Translations under genes and position numbers: made by a program
Assembly (NCBI GenBank): GCA_012516075.1
Contig: JAAYXE010000165.1
Span: 16,708 to 80,707, forward strand
DNA: 64,000 nt
Source: Chloroflexota bacterium
Lineage (GTDB): Bacteria > Chloroflexota > Anaerolineae > Anaerolineales > UBA4823
Direction: 5' to 3'
Shown here: piece after piece, positions 15,444-23,040 of the stretch
Layout of the letters: each line of letters begins with the position of its first letter
Numbering within the stretch: position 1 is the first letter of the stretch
The notes under the pieces: generated by a model
The model's database searches: none
The model's input: only the letters and a program-made list of their open reading frames with translations
What the model was told of the DNA's origin: nothing

Positions 15444-17852
15444 ATGACTGAAAAAACCGTAGAACTGGCCATCCCACTTCTATTAACTGGTATTGAAGAC
15501 GAAAAAGACCAGTGTTTTTCAGAAAAAAGCGTTTCATTCCTTGAAACCATTCTGCGAGAGCGAAAAGGCATCTACCAGGCCCACCTGGAACAGAGCCGCA
15601 CCCCCGCCCACCTTTGTATTCACTATAACCCGAACCTGATTTCTCTCCAGCATGTCCGCCAGCTTGCTGAAAAAGCCGGTGCTTCTTTCACACAGCGCTA
15701 CCGCCACGAGCAAATCCCTTTCATCGGTCTGGACAGCGCCGACTCGGCTTATGTCGTAGAAGATTTGCTGGATAATTTGCCCGGTATGCTGCATGCGAGT
15801 GTCAGCTATGCAGCAGGCCTGATTTTTGCGGCCTATGACACCCAGATTCTGGACCGCAGTCAGATTGACCACACGCTGCTGGGTATCGGTGTTCGCACGC
15901 TCCCGGCCCAGGATATCAGCGAAGCCGCCGGAGAAAAACACATTCACGGCAGCGCCCCCACATTCCTCCCCCACTGGGTACAGGAACGCTGGTCCATTCT
16001 GCTTGTAGCAATGGGAGGCATGTTCCTGCTGGCTGGTTGGGCCGGCAGCGCCGCCGGAGTGTTCTCTACGGAAGTTGCGCTGGTGCTGTATCTGCTGTCT
16101 TATTTTGCCAGCGGTTATGACATCGCCACCCACGCGATCCCCAGCCTGTTCAAAGGCAAACTGGATACCGATGTATTAATGCTTGCAGCCGCGCTGGGAG
16201 CTGCTGCGCTGGGCGAATGGGCAGAAGGCGGCTTCCTGCTCCTCCTCTTCAGTCTGGGCCACCTGGGCGAGCATTACGCGCTCGATCGTGCTCGGAGCGC
16301 CATCAATGAACTGGGGAGTCTCCTGCCGCGCCGGACAAAACTTCGCACGGGAGATCGTCTTGTAGAGGTTAGTGTCGAATTCTTGAGGGCCGGAGATATC
16401 GTCGTCGTCGCTCCTGGAGAGCGCATTCCAGTAGACGGTATCGTGCGGCAGGGGATCAGCGCCGTCGACCAAAGCCCGATCACCGGTGAGAGCATGCCTG
16501 TACCGAAAAAACCCGGCAGTGAGGTCTTTGCCGGAACGGTCAACCAGGAGGCTTCGCTCGATATCGAAGCCCTGCGCCTGGCGAAAGATACCACGCTCAG
16601 CCGGGTGATGCAGCTCGTCACTGAAGCGCAGAGTCAGCAGAGCCCCATCCAGCAGATGACTGCCCGCTTCACCAGCTGGTTCGTGCCCTCAGTGCTCATT
16701 CTTGTTGTGCTGACGGCGGCGGTGCCTCCGCTGGCCGGCTGGATGCCTTTCTCTGAGAGCTTTTACCGGGCGATGCTGCTTCTGGTGGCCGCTTCTCCCT
16801 GCGCACTGGCGGTTGGGACGCCGGCCGCGGCGCTGGCGGGCGTTGCCCGTGCTGCACGAAATGGAGTGCTGATCAAAGGTGGGGTGCATCTGGAGAACCT
16901 GGGCAAGCTCAATGCTGTTGCCTTCGACAAGACCGGTACCCTGACCACAGGCCGGTTTGAGGTATGCGATATCATTACCTTCAACGGCATGAGGCCGGAT
17001 GAACTGCTGTCTCTGGCTGGATCTGTTGAACAGTTTTCCAATCACCCGCTCGCCAGCGCAGTGGTGCGCGCCGCGCAGGAGCGCAGCGTTAGCCTGCAGC
17101 CCACCCGTGGGCTGGAGAATATGGCCGGGCTGGGAGTCCGCAGTGAGATTGGCGGGCAGGAGATCACGATCGGTTCGCTGAAGCTGTTCACGGCCGACCG
17201 GCCAGAAAACGGGTATCTCCAGGTTGAACAGGTGGTCGTTGAAATGGAAAAAGAAGGCAAGACCACCATGGTTGTCCGCCGGGAGAGGGAGTATCTCGGG
17301 GTTCTGGCCCTGGCAGACACCGTGCGGCCGCAGGTCTCCCAGGTGATGGACCAGCTCAAGGCGCAGGGGGTTCGCGAACTGGTGATGCTGACCGGCGATA
17401 ACCCTCAGGCTGCCAGCCGGATTGCTCGCCAGGCGGGCGTGACCCGGGTGGAAGCCTCGCTGCTGCCGGAAGATAAACTGGTTATCATTGATCAGATGAA
17501 GGATACGTACGGCAGTGTTGGGATGGTCGGCGACGGCGTCAATGATGCTCCTGCGCTTGCCGCTGCGACGGTTGGTATCGCCATGGGTGGGGCCGGCAGC
17601 GCCGCGGCGCTGGAGACGGCTGATGTAGCCCTGATGGCCGATGATCTGAGCAAGCTTCCGTTCGCAGTTGGTCTGGGGAAAGCCACGCGCCGCATCATCG
17701 CACAGAACCTCGCCATTGCGATCGGTGTCATCGTGCTGTTGATTTTCACCTCCGTCCTGGGGCTGCTGCCCCTGAGCAGCGCCGTGTTCCTCCATGAAGG
17801 CAGCACCCTGCTGGTGGTGCTCAACGCTCTCCGGCTGCTCAGATATTCTTAA
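15444..17852 (+). CDS. P1B-4 type heavy-metal efflux ATPase
   Basis: 802-residue P-type ATPase that would export a transition metal across the cytoplasmic membrane. Phosphorylation Asp495 lies in FDKTGTLTTG. The membrane metal motif is SPC at 451-453, not CPC, and the last membrane helix has HEGSTLLVVLNALRLL starting at 784. Both are hallmarks of the P1B-4 group (cobalt, iron or zinc export). Other motifs: SPITGESMP (TGES), HPLA, MLTGDNPQAA, GDGVNDAPAL. About 170 N-terminal residues precede the first helix and contain two regions reminiscent of degenerate heavy-metal-associated folds without CxxC. Start ATG with GGAAGGA. Co-transcribed with the SmtB-like repressor. Confidence 0.95.
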   Translation: MTEKTVELAIPLLLTGIEDEKDQCFSEKSVSFLETILRERKGIYQAHLEQSRTPAHLCIHYNPNLISLQHVRQLAEKAGASFTQRYRHEQIPFIGLDSADSAYVVEDLLDNLPGMLHASVSYAAGLIFAAYDTQILDRSQIDHTLLGIGVRTLPAQDISEAAGEKHIHGSAPTFLPHWVQERWSILLVAMGGMFLLAGWAGSAAGVFSTEVALVLYLLSYFASGYDIATHAIPSLFKGKLDTDVLMLAAALGAAALGEWAEGGFLLLLFSLGHLGEHYALDRARSAINELGSLLPRRTKLRTGDRLVEVSVEFLRAGDIVVVAPGERIPVDGIVRQGISAVDQSPITGESMPVPKKPGSEVFAGTVNQEASLDIEALRLAKDTTLSRVMQLVTEAQSQQSPIQQMTARFTSWFVPSVLILVVLTAAVPPLAGWMPFSESFYRAMLLLVAASPCALAVGTPAAALAGVARAARNGVLIKGGVHLENLGKLNAVAFDKTGTLTTGRFEVCDIITFNGMRPDELLSLAGSVEQFSNHPLASAVVRAAQERSVSLQPTRGLENMAGLGVRSEIGGQEITIGSLKLFTADRPENGYLQVEQVVVEMEKEGKTTMVVRREREYLGVLALADTVRPQVSQVMDQLKAQGVRELVMLTGDNPQAASRIARQAGVTRVEASLLPEDKLVIIDQMKDTYGSVGMVGDGVNDAPALAAATVGIAMGGAGSAAALETADVALMADDLSKLPFAVGLGKATRRIIAQNLAIAIGVIVLLIFTSVLGLLPLSSAVFLHEGSTLLVVLNALRLLRYS

Positions 17853-17869
17853 CCAACCCTAATTCTGTA

Positions 17870-17906
17870 TCAAAAAGGCCCGGTCAATTTGACCGGGCCT
17901 TTTTGA
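17870..17906. terminator. Bidirectional intrinsic terminator
   Basis: TCAAAAAGGCCCGGTCAA (17870-17887) and TTGACCGGGCCTTTTTGA (17889-17906) are perfect complements, with A-runs and T-runs on both strands. It separates the convergent ATPase and anti-sigma genes. Confidence 0.92.
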
Positions 17907-17927
17907 TTTCTTTTTCAACAGCTTTTT

Positions 17928-18671
17928 TCATCGCTGCGCCTGAATTTCGCCGGCGAGCACACGTTCACCCGTAGGCCCCGGGCTTCCCCCGGCCGGCTCG
18001 ATGGTAATGCCCACCGAATCATAGTCTGCCAGAGCCAGGTCAGTTGAAACCCATAAAGAACCGTAACCGCTGCTGCTTACGGAGAAAACTCCCCCACTGG
18101 TGCGGTTGCCATTTTCAACCAGCCAGACCTGGTACTGGTAATCTTCCTCGAGTTGGGGCAGCCGGTCGACGACCAGGGTGCCGTGCTCTCCGTCCAGGCT
18201 GATCACCAGCAGACCGCTGGCGCCCGGTGCGGCATCTGTGCTCTCCAGATTGATAACCCGCATCGAAGACTGTACTGTGGTTTGAAGCCGGTTGACTCGC
18301 TGCCACAGCAGCAGGTTGCTGCTTGCCAGGGCTAAAATGATCACCAGGCTCACCACAGCCCAGGCCCGGGTCAGACCGCTCCACAGGGAAAGGGTCCTGC
18401 CCGAAGCGGCGCGCGCATCTGCCCGCTGCTCGCCGGATACAGAACGCGTCGCCCTCACCTGCTCCATCAGACGCTCTCTGACATACGCGGGCGGCTGGAC
18501 CTGAGGGACCGAATACGGCAGCATTTCCACCACCTGCTGGTAGGATTTCAATTCCAGACGGCAGTCAGGACAGGTTTTTAAATGCGCATCGACACGGGAT
18601 GCATCGCCAGCATCCAGTGCATCCAGCGCATAAGCTGGTAGCAGTTCGGTGACGTGTTCATCAGCTACCAT
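17928..18671 (-). CDS. RskA-type anti-sigma factor with zinc-binding anti-sigma motif
   Basis: About 247 residues. The N-terminal ZAS domain includes HLKTCPDC (H-x3-C-x2-C) near residue 35, which clasps the sigma factor. One membrane helix follows (AVVSLVIILALASSNLLLW). The extracytoplasmic RskA domain has LLVISLDGEHGTLVVDRLP, YQVWLVENG and SVGITIEPAGGSPGPTG. Start at ATG 18671 with GAGGG nine bases upstream; a TTG at 18686 is the alternative. Encoded 65 bases downstream of the ECF sigma gene on the same strand, so the pair forms a membrane-stress or redox-type switch released by proteolysis (family knowledge). Confidence 0.93.
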   Translation of the reverse strand: MVADEHVTELLPAYALDALDAGDASRVDAHLKTCPDCRLELKSYQQVVEMLPYSVPQVQPPAYVRERLMEQVRATRSVSGEQRADARAASGRTLSLWSGLTRAWAVVSLVIILALASSNLLLWQRVNRLQTTVQSSMRVINLESTDAAPGASGLLVISLDGEHGTLVVDRLPQLEEDYQYQVWLVENGNRTSGGVFSVSSSGYGSLWVSTDLALADYDSVGITIEPAGGSPGPTGERVLAGEIQAQR

Positions 18672-18736
18672 AGGTCCAACCCTCAATAGACACGGCCTCT
18701 CTCAAAAATAGATACGCAGTCCAAAATGCAGCAGAT

Positions 18737-19318
18737 TTATTTCTCCACTGGCAGGTCGTTTTTCAACGCCTCGCGCAGTTTTTGCATGGCCAGGCGGATG
18801 CGAGTTTTTACAGTTCCCAGCGGCTCACCCAGATGGTTGGATATCTCGCTGTGTGACAGCCCAAAGAAATAAGCCAGATCCAGGACCAGGCGCTGTTCTT
18901 CAGGGAGATGTGTGATCGCCCGTCGTATGCGCCAGTGCTCGCTCTCCTGTTCGACATAATCTTCTGGCTCATTATCGGTCACCGGCATTGACCCGGGAGT
19001 CAGGTCCTCCCAGCCGATGCTGCTGTGGTCGAGCCGTACCCCCCTCCGGCGCAGGTAGTCGATCGACCGGTAGCGTGCAATACTGGCCAGCCAGGTGCTG
19101 ACTTTTGCCGCCTCGGAGCGGTACGTCCCGGCCTTCTCCCACACCCGAAGGAAAACATCCTGCGTAATCTCTTCAGCCGCAAGGCGGTCTCCGACAGCGT
19201 GCAGCGCCATGCTGAATACCAGGCGGCTGTAGCGATCATAAATAACACCCAGGGCCTCCTGATTGCGCTGTATGATCAGGCGTAAAAGGGCTTCATCATC
19301 AAGGCTGGTTAAGTCCAC
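18737..19318 (-). CDS. ECF-family RNA polymerase sigma factor (SigK-like)
   Basis: 193 residues. Region 2 shows VIYDRYSRLVFSMALHAVGD, AEEITQDVFLRVWEKA and WLASIARYRSIDYLRRR. Region 4 shows LPEEQRLVLDLAYFFGLSHS and the helix-turn-helix EISNHLGEPLGTVKTRIRLA. The GLSHSEIS and GEPLGTVK forms resemble SigK-type ECF factors, consistent with the RskA-like partner. Start is GTG with GGGGA upstream. A TATAAT-like -10 box reads on this strand at 19383-19378, so a promoter lies in the divergent gap with the monophosphatase gene. No convincing -35 was seen. Confidence 0.95.
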   Translation of the reverse strand: MDLTSLDDEALLRLIIQRNQEALGVIYDRYSRLVFSMALHAVGDRLAAEEITQDVFLRVWEKAGTYRSEAAKVSTWLASIARYRSIDYLRRRGVRLDHSSIGWEDLTPGSMPVTDNEPEDYVEQESEHWRIRRAITHLPEEQRLVLDLAYFFGLSHSEISNHLGEPLGTVKTRIRLAMQKLREALKNDLPVEK

Positions 19319-19377
19319 AGCAGATAATCCCCTTAATGCTGGTTCAAAACGGTAAAAGAACTTACCGGTCGCGCCTC

Positions 19378-19383
19378 ATTATA
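19378..19383 (-). promoter_or_regulatory. Possible -10 box of the sigma-factor gene
   Basis: TATAAT on the minus strand, in the context CCGGTATAATGAGG, about 60 bases before the sigma-factor start codon. There is no good -35 box at normal spacing, so an ECF-type or extended -10 promoter is possible. Confidence 0.4.
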
Positions 19384-19573
19384 CCGGAGTTTTCAGGTGA
19401 TCTATCTCCGGTGTATACCCATGAGGGGAACGGTGGAGTTTTGTATGAAACAGTTCAGACGACAGACTGCGGCGCGCGACCAGCAACGCAGCATGTAGAT
19501 ATATTCCCAGAAAGATACAGCCAGCGGATTGATCAGTGCTGGCGGTCCAGGGGTAACCAGAATCGAGGCATGA

Positions 19574-19579
19574 TATACT
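19574..19579 (+). promoter_or_regulatory. -10 box suggesting a leaderless transcript
   Basis: TATACT lies eight bases before ATG 19588 of the monophosphatase gene. A transcript begun from it would start at or within a base or two of the ATG. No -35 match or ribosome site is visible. Confidence 0.4.
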
Positions 19580-19587
19580 CTCACTCT

Positions 19588-20406
19588 ATGGAACAAGACC
19601 TGACCTTCGCCGTACAACTCGCCCAGCAGGTAGGGGAACGCCTTATACAAAAGTTCAAACAGGACGGGCTGAAAACCCGGATCAAAGCCGATCACTCTCT
19701 GGTGACGGAAGCCGATATTGCTGCTGACCAGATGATTGCAGATGCAGTTCAACAGCAGTATCCGGGAGATGTGCTGCTGAGTGAGGAACTGGCCCCTATC
19801 TACCACGCCCCCGCTTCGGTTGACCAATCGGCCGCAGGGAAAAGCGCCCACGAAAATGTCTGGGTTGTCGATCCGATCGATGGAACCACAAATTTCAGCA
19901 AAGGCCTGCATGTCTGGGGTGTGCTGATCGCCCGCATGAGGGATGGCTGGCCCGAACTGGGTGTTCTTTATTTTCCCCTGCTTAAAGAGCTTTACACCGC
20001 TCAGCGAGATGCAGGCGCATTTCTAAATGGTCACCCGATCCATGCCGATCCAGCCGGTCATGACACAGAAGAATCCTTTTTCGCCTGCTGTTCACGCACC
20101 TTCCGGCGTTATAAAGTCAGCGTCCCCTATAAGCCGCGCATACTGGGTTCAACCGCATACTCCCTGTGCTGCGTCGCGCGTGGGGCGGCGCTGCTGGCGT
20201 TCGAAGCAACACCCAAGATCTGGGATATTGCAGCCGGATGGCTGCTCGTACACGAGGCCGGCGGCGTGATCGAGACTCTGGATGGAAGCGCCCCTTTCCC
20301 GATCCGTTACGAAGTTAATTATGCGCGCGAAAGCTTCCCCACCCTGGCCGGAGCATCCTCAGAGCTGACCCAGAAAGCACGCAGCCAGATCGTTCCCATC
20401 CGGTAA
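19588..20406 (+). CDS. Inositol monophosphatase family protein
   Basis: About 272 residues, the usual length for the family. Mg-dependent phosphatase motifs are present: DHSLVTEADIAADQ, SEELAP (metal Glu), WVVDPIDGTTNFSKGL (DPxDGT), and KIWDIAAGWLLVHEAGG (WDxAAG). Substrates in the family include inositol-1-phosphate, histidinol phosphate, PAP and fructose-1,6-bisphosphate; the sequence alone does not decide. Start at ATG 19588. The upstream in-frame ATGs lie in noncoding-looking sequence or within the -10 box. Divergent from the sigma-factor gene. Confidence 0.9.
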   Translation: MEQDLTFAVQLAQQVGERLIQKFKQDGLKTRIKADHSLVTEADIAADQMIADAVQQQYPGDVLLSEELAPIYHAPASVDQSAAGKSAHENVWVVDPIDGTTNFSKGLHVWGVLIARMRDGWPELGVLYFPLLKELYTAQRDAGAFLNGHPIHADPAGHDTEESFFACCSRTFRRYKVSVPYKPRILGSTAYSLCCVARGAALLAFEATPKIWDIAAGWLLVHEAGGVIETLDGSAPFPIRYEVNYARESFPTLAGASSELTQKARSQIVPIR

Positions 20407-20518
20407 AAACCGGAACCAGGCGCGGGATCTCGCGCATACCATAACCGGGTTTATAATTTTTCACGAGTCAATACAATCCAGGCAGAACAAATAATCCAAC
20501 CATTGAATGGAGGGAACA

Positions 20519-21511
20519 ATGCTGTATCGAAACCTTGGTTCATCTGGACTGAAGCTTTCAGTTTTCTCCCTGGGAGCTTGGGTTACCTACGGAGAACAGG
20601 TGGGTGAAGACGTTGCCTATGACTGCATGGTTGCGGCTTACGACCGTGGTGTGAATTTCTTCGATAATGCCGAGTCTTACGGTCACGGCCAGGCAGAAAT
20701 CGTCATGGGTAATGTATTAAAGCGCACCGGCTGGAAACGCTCCGATCTGGTGATTTCGACCAAGATCTACTGGGGCGGCCCCGGGCCGAACGACACCGGC
20801 CTGTCGTTTAAGCACATCATCGAAGGGGTAAATGCCTCGCTGAAGCGCCTGCAGCTCGAATATGTTGACCTGGTGTTCTGCCACCGCCCGGATCTGGAGA
20901 CACCGATAGAGGAAACAGTGCGCGCCATGACGCAGGTAATCCAGCAGGGCAAGGCATTTTACTGGGGAACGAGCGAGTGGAACGCCCGCCAGATCACCGA
21001 GGCCTATGAGATCGCTCGCCGTGAACACCTGATTCCCCCCACGATGGAACAACCCCAGTATCATATGTTCCACCGCCATCGGGTTGAAGTGGAATATGCG
21101 CCCCTGTACCGCCAGTACGGGCTGGGGACGACGATCTGGAGCCCGCTGGCCAGCGGCCTGCTGACGGGTAAATACAATGACGGCATCCCTGAACAAAGCC
21201 GCCTGAGCCTGAAAGGCTATGAATGGCTCAGAAACCGGCTGCAGGATGAAGAGTGGAGAAAAAATCTCGAAAAAGTTCGCCAGCTGACAGAAGTCGCGAA
21301 AGATCTGAGCTGCACAATGTCGCAGCTGGCGCTTGCCTGGTGCGCGAAAAACCCCAATGTGAGCACGGTGATCACCGGCGCGTCCCGGCCAGAACAGGTG
21401 GTTGAGAACATGAAAGCCCTGGATGTGATCGATAAACTCACGCCGGACGTGATGGAGCGTATTGAAGAGATCCTGGATAACCGCCCCGAACCCCCGCGCA
21501 ACGAACGCTAG
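20519..21511 (+). CDS. Aldo/keto reductase, AKR6 (potassium-channel beta-subunit-like)
   Basis: NADPH-dependent oxidoreductase of about 330 residues in an (alpha/beta)8 barrel. Family signatures: [21 protein letters not shown], catalytic [12 protein letters not shown] (Asp/Tyr), catalytic Lys in [48 protein letters not shown], and the cofactor-binding [12 protein letters not shown]. The overall pattern is that of the AKR6 group (Kv-beta, YghZ). Start ATG has GGAGGG five bases upstream. Monocistronic, closed by a strong terminator. Physiological substrate unknown, perhaps detoxification of aldehydes. Confidence 0.93.
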   Translation: MLYRNLGSSGLKLSVFSLGAWVTYGEQVGEDVAYDCMVAAYDRGVNFFDNAESYGHGQAEIVMGNVLKRTGWKRSDLVISTKIYWGGPGPNDTGLSFKHIIEGVNASLKRLQLEYVDLVFCHRPDLETPIEETVRAMTQVIQQGKAFYWGTSEWNARQITEAYEIARREHLIPPTMEQPQYHMFHRHRVEVEYAPLYRQYGLGTTIWSPLASGLLTGKYNDGIPEQSRLSLKGYEWLRNRLQDEEWRKNLEKVRQLTEVAKDLSCTMSQLALAWCAKNPNVSTVITGASRPEQVVENMKALDVIDKLTPDVMERIEEILDNRPEPPRNER

Positions 21512-21529
21512 CTTCAGGAGCTATTGTAC

Positions 21530-21567
21530 AAAAACTGCCCGGGTGAAAACGTCCCGGGCAGTTTTTT
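21530..21567 (+). terminator. Intrinsic terminator after the aldo/keto reductase gene
   Basis: AAAAACTGCCCGGG (21530-21543) and CCCGGGCAGTTTTT (21553-21566) form a perfect 14-base stem with a nine-base loop ending in a T-run. The A-run on the other side allows it to serve the convergent GyrI-like gene too. Confidence 0.93.
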
Positions 21568-21615
21568 ATGTTCCTTTGGGTCGCTGCGCTATGCTTTAAA
21601 TCTGCGCTCACCCAC

Positions 21616-22245
21616 TTACGATCCGTCCGCATCCTTACGACGCACCGGCTGGCGCAGCACGGTCTTCAACTTTTCGGGCGCAGTGCGTGAGGGATCATTC
21701 AGGTAGATCTCGTGGTGCTTTCCGCGCATTTCAAAACCATTTTGAGGGATAAACTCGTGGTGCATTTTTTTCAGGGTCTCAGCCTCATCCGAATATGGGC
21801 CAGTATAGAGAATCTGGACGGCAAGACCCTCATGAAACGGTTCGAAGCGAATTTTCTCCAGCTCCGGCAAGGGTTTCTTCTTGCGCGCCTGGTCGAGTGC
21901 ACGCCGCACGATCTCAGCCGTGACCATTTCGGGCTGCATGATCATCATGGTCCATTCCCAGGCATCCTTGTCTCCCTGTAGAAAGACATTCATATCTTCA
22001 GCCCACCACAGTCCTTCCAGCGGCATAACACCGTAATCCACCCCCAGTTCCTTCTTCACCATAAACTTTATGGTATAGGCCAGCGAGTAGAGCGCTGACA
22101 CGGCCTGTGAATAATCGCTCGAGGTGTTGGGATCGCCGTGACCGTCGATCATCAGAAAATTCATCTCGGGCACATCAACCACTTCAAATGCTCGACCTGG
22201 CTGGTAGAGGTGTTTATATTCCTTCTTATAATCCACCTTGTTCAT
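21616..22245 (-). CDS. GyrI-like small-molecule-binding domain protein
   Basis: 209 residues, a stand-alone GyrI/SOUL-superfamily effector-binding protein. Recognisable parts: EVVDVPEMNFLMIDGHGDPN, LYSLAYTIKFMVKK, EGLWWAEDM, IRFEPFHEGLAVQILYTGPYSDE and GKHHEIYLNDPSR. The last of these matches the YL-DP-R pattern of the predicted cyclophilin/GyrI-like family. Its start overlaps the upstream PadR gene by 20 bases, indicating coupled expression. PadR plus GyrI-like pairs suggest sensing or sequestration of a xenobiotic. Function beyond fold is unknown. Confidence 0.85.
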   Translation of the reverse strand: MNKVDYKKEYKHLYQPGRAFEVVDVPEMNFLMIDGHGDPNTSSDYSQAVSALYSLAYTIKFMVKKELGVDYGVMPLEGLWWAEDMNVFLQGDKDAWEWTMMIMQPEMVTAEIVRRALDQARKKKPLPELEKIRFEPFHEGLAVQILYTGPYSDEAETLKKMHHEFIPQNGFEMRGKHHEIYLNDPSRTAPEKLKTVLRQPVRRKDADGS

Positions 22246-22771
22246 CCGCTGCCTCCATTCTCTGGATCAAATTGCTTACCCAATCCCTTTCGGCCTGAAT
22301 CATATGCAGGCTGTAATCAAACATAGCCTCGACATTAGCCGGCAGAGGCTGCTGTGCCTGCCGGCGGCTGCGCAGGTGCGTCTGTGCAGCCTGAAGCTGC
22401 ATCTGGTAATTTCGCAATGCAGCCAGGGCCTGTTTGGGCTCAAGTGCGGGAAGGTTCGCCAGCCCCAGTTGAAACGGCGTATAACAGCGCTGGGGTTCGG
22501 AAAGCGCCCACAGGATGGCCTCCTGCAGGGCCTGATTTCCCTGTTCTGTCAGGGCATACACTTTACGTCCCGGGCCTCGCCCCTGTGAGGGTGTGCGCTG
22601 GCTGTAAATCAGGCCCTCCTGTTCCAGCTTTTTCAACACGTAATAGATGGAGGAAAAACCGACCTCCGTCCATTCGCGCATACCCCTTGCTTCGATTACC
22701 TGCTCAAGCTCGTAGCCGTGACGGGGCTGCTCGGCGAGCAGGGTCAGGACTGCCAGTTCTGCGTTCGTCAT
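22226..22771 (-). CDS. PadR-family transcriptional regulator
   Basis: 181 residues. The winged helix is at the N-terminus: AVLTLLAEQPRHGYELEQVI, then SSIYYVLKKLEQEGLI (recognition helix) and a wing with GRGPGRKVYALT. A C-terminal coiled region for dimerisation (Vir_act_alpha_C type) follows, with LRSRRQAQQPLPANVEAMFDY. Start ATG 22771 lies immediately beside the TAGAATA-type dyad at 22772-22794, which is a candidate autoregulatory operator. First gene of a two-gene operon with the GyrI-like protein. Confidence 0.94.
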   Translation of the reverse strand: MTNAELAVLTLLAEQPRHGYELEQVIEARGMREWTEVGFSSIYYVLKKLEQEGLIYSQRTPSQGRGPGRKVYALTEQGNQALQEAILWALSEPQRCYTPFQLGLANLPALEPKQALAALRNYQMQLQAAQTHLRSRRQAQQPLPANVEAMFDYSLHMIQAERDWVSNLIQRMEAADEQGGL

Positions 22772-22794
22772 TATTCTACCTGTAGAATATTCTA
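22772..22794 (-). promoter_or_regulatory. Palindromic operator at padR
   Basis: TATTCTA (22772-22778), four bases, TAGAATA (22783-22789), and overlapping it the perfect 12-base palindrome TAGAATATTCTA (22783-22794). Three half-sites touch the padR start codon and include TAGAAT copies that could act as the -10 box. Probable binding site of the PadR protein itself. Confidence 0.55.
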
Positions 22795-22905
22795 TATTCA
22801 GGATATATCATTTTTCCAAATTTGTCAATATGCAAGCCCTCCGCTTGCTCGACGCTTGATTCCAGCCAGTTTCAATACCTTTCCTTACCGTTTAGTGAGC
22901 CTTCG

Positions 22906-22934
22906 CTGACAGGTGAATGGTTTTATGATATACA
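22906..22934 (+). promoter_or_regulatory. Candidate promoter of the signalling operon
   Basis: CTGACA (22906-22911) and TATACA (22929-22934) with a 17-base spacer, about 105 bases before the PQQ-kinase start. Matches are moderate on both boxes. Confidence 0.45.
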
Positions 22935-23040
22935 AGTAATTGGCTGCGGGAAGTCGAACCGGCTTAGGACAGCGTCCCTCCGGTATTAACCAGATTTCCT
23001 CCCATATTTCATCCCACATTCACCGCTGAGAGGGCTGGTA

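Noticed and set aside
16689..17795. 368-codon frame antisense to the metal ATPase
   Set aside because: The ATPase motifs on the plus strand explain the region.
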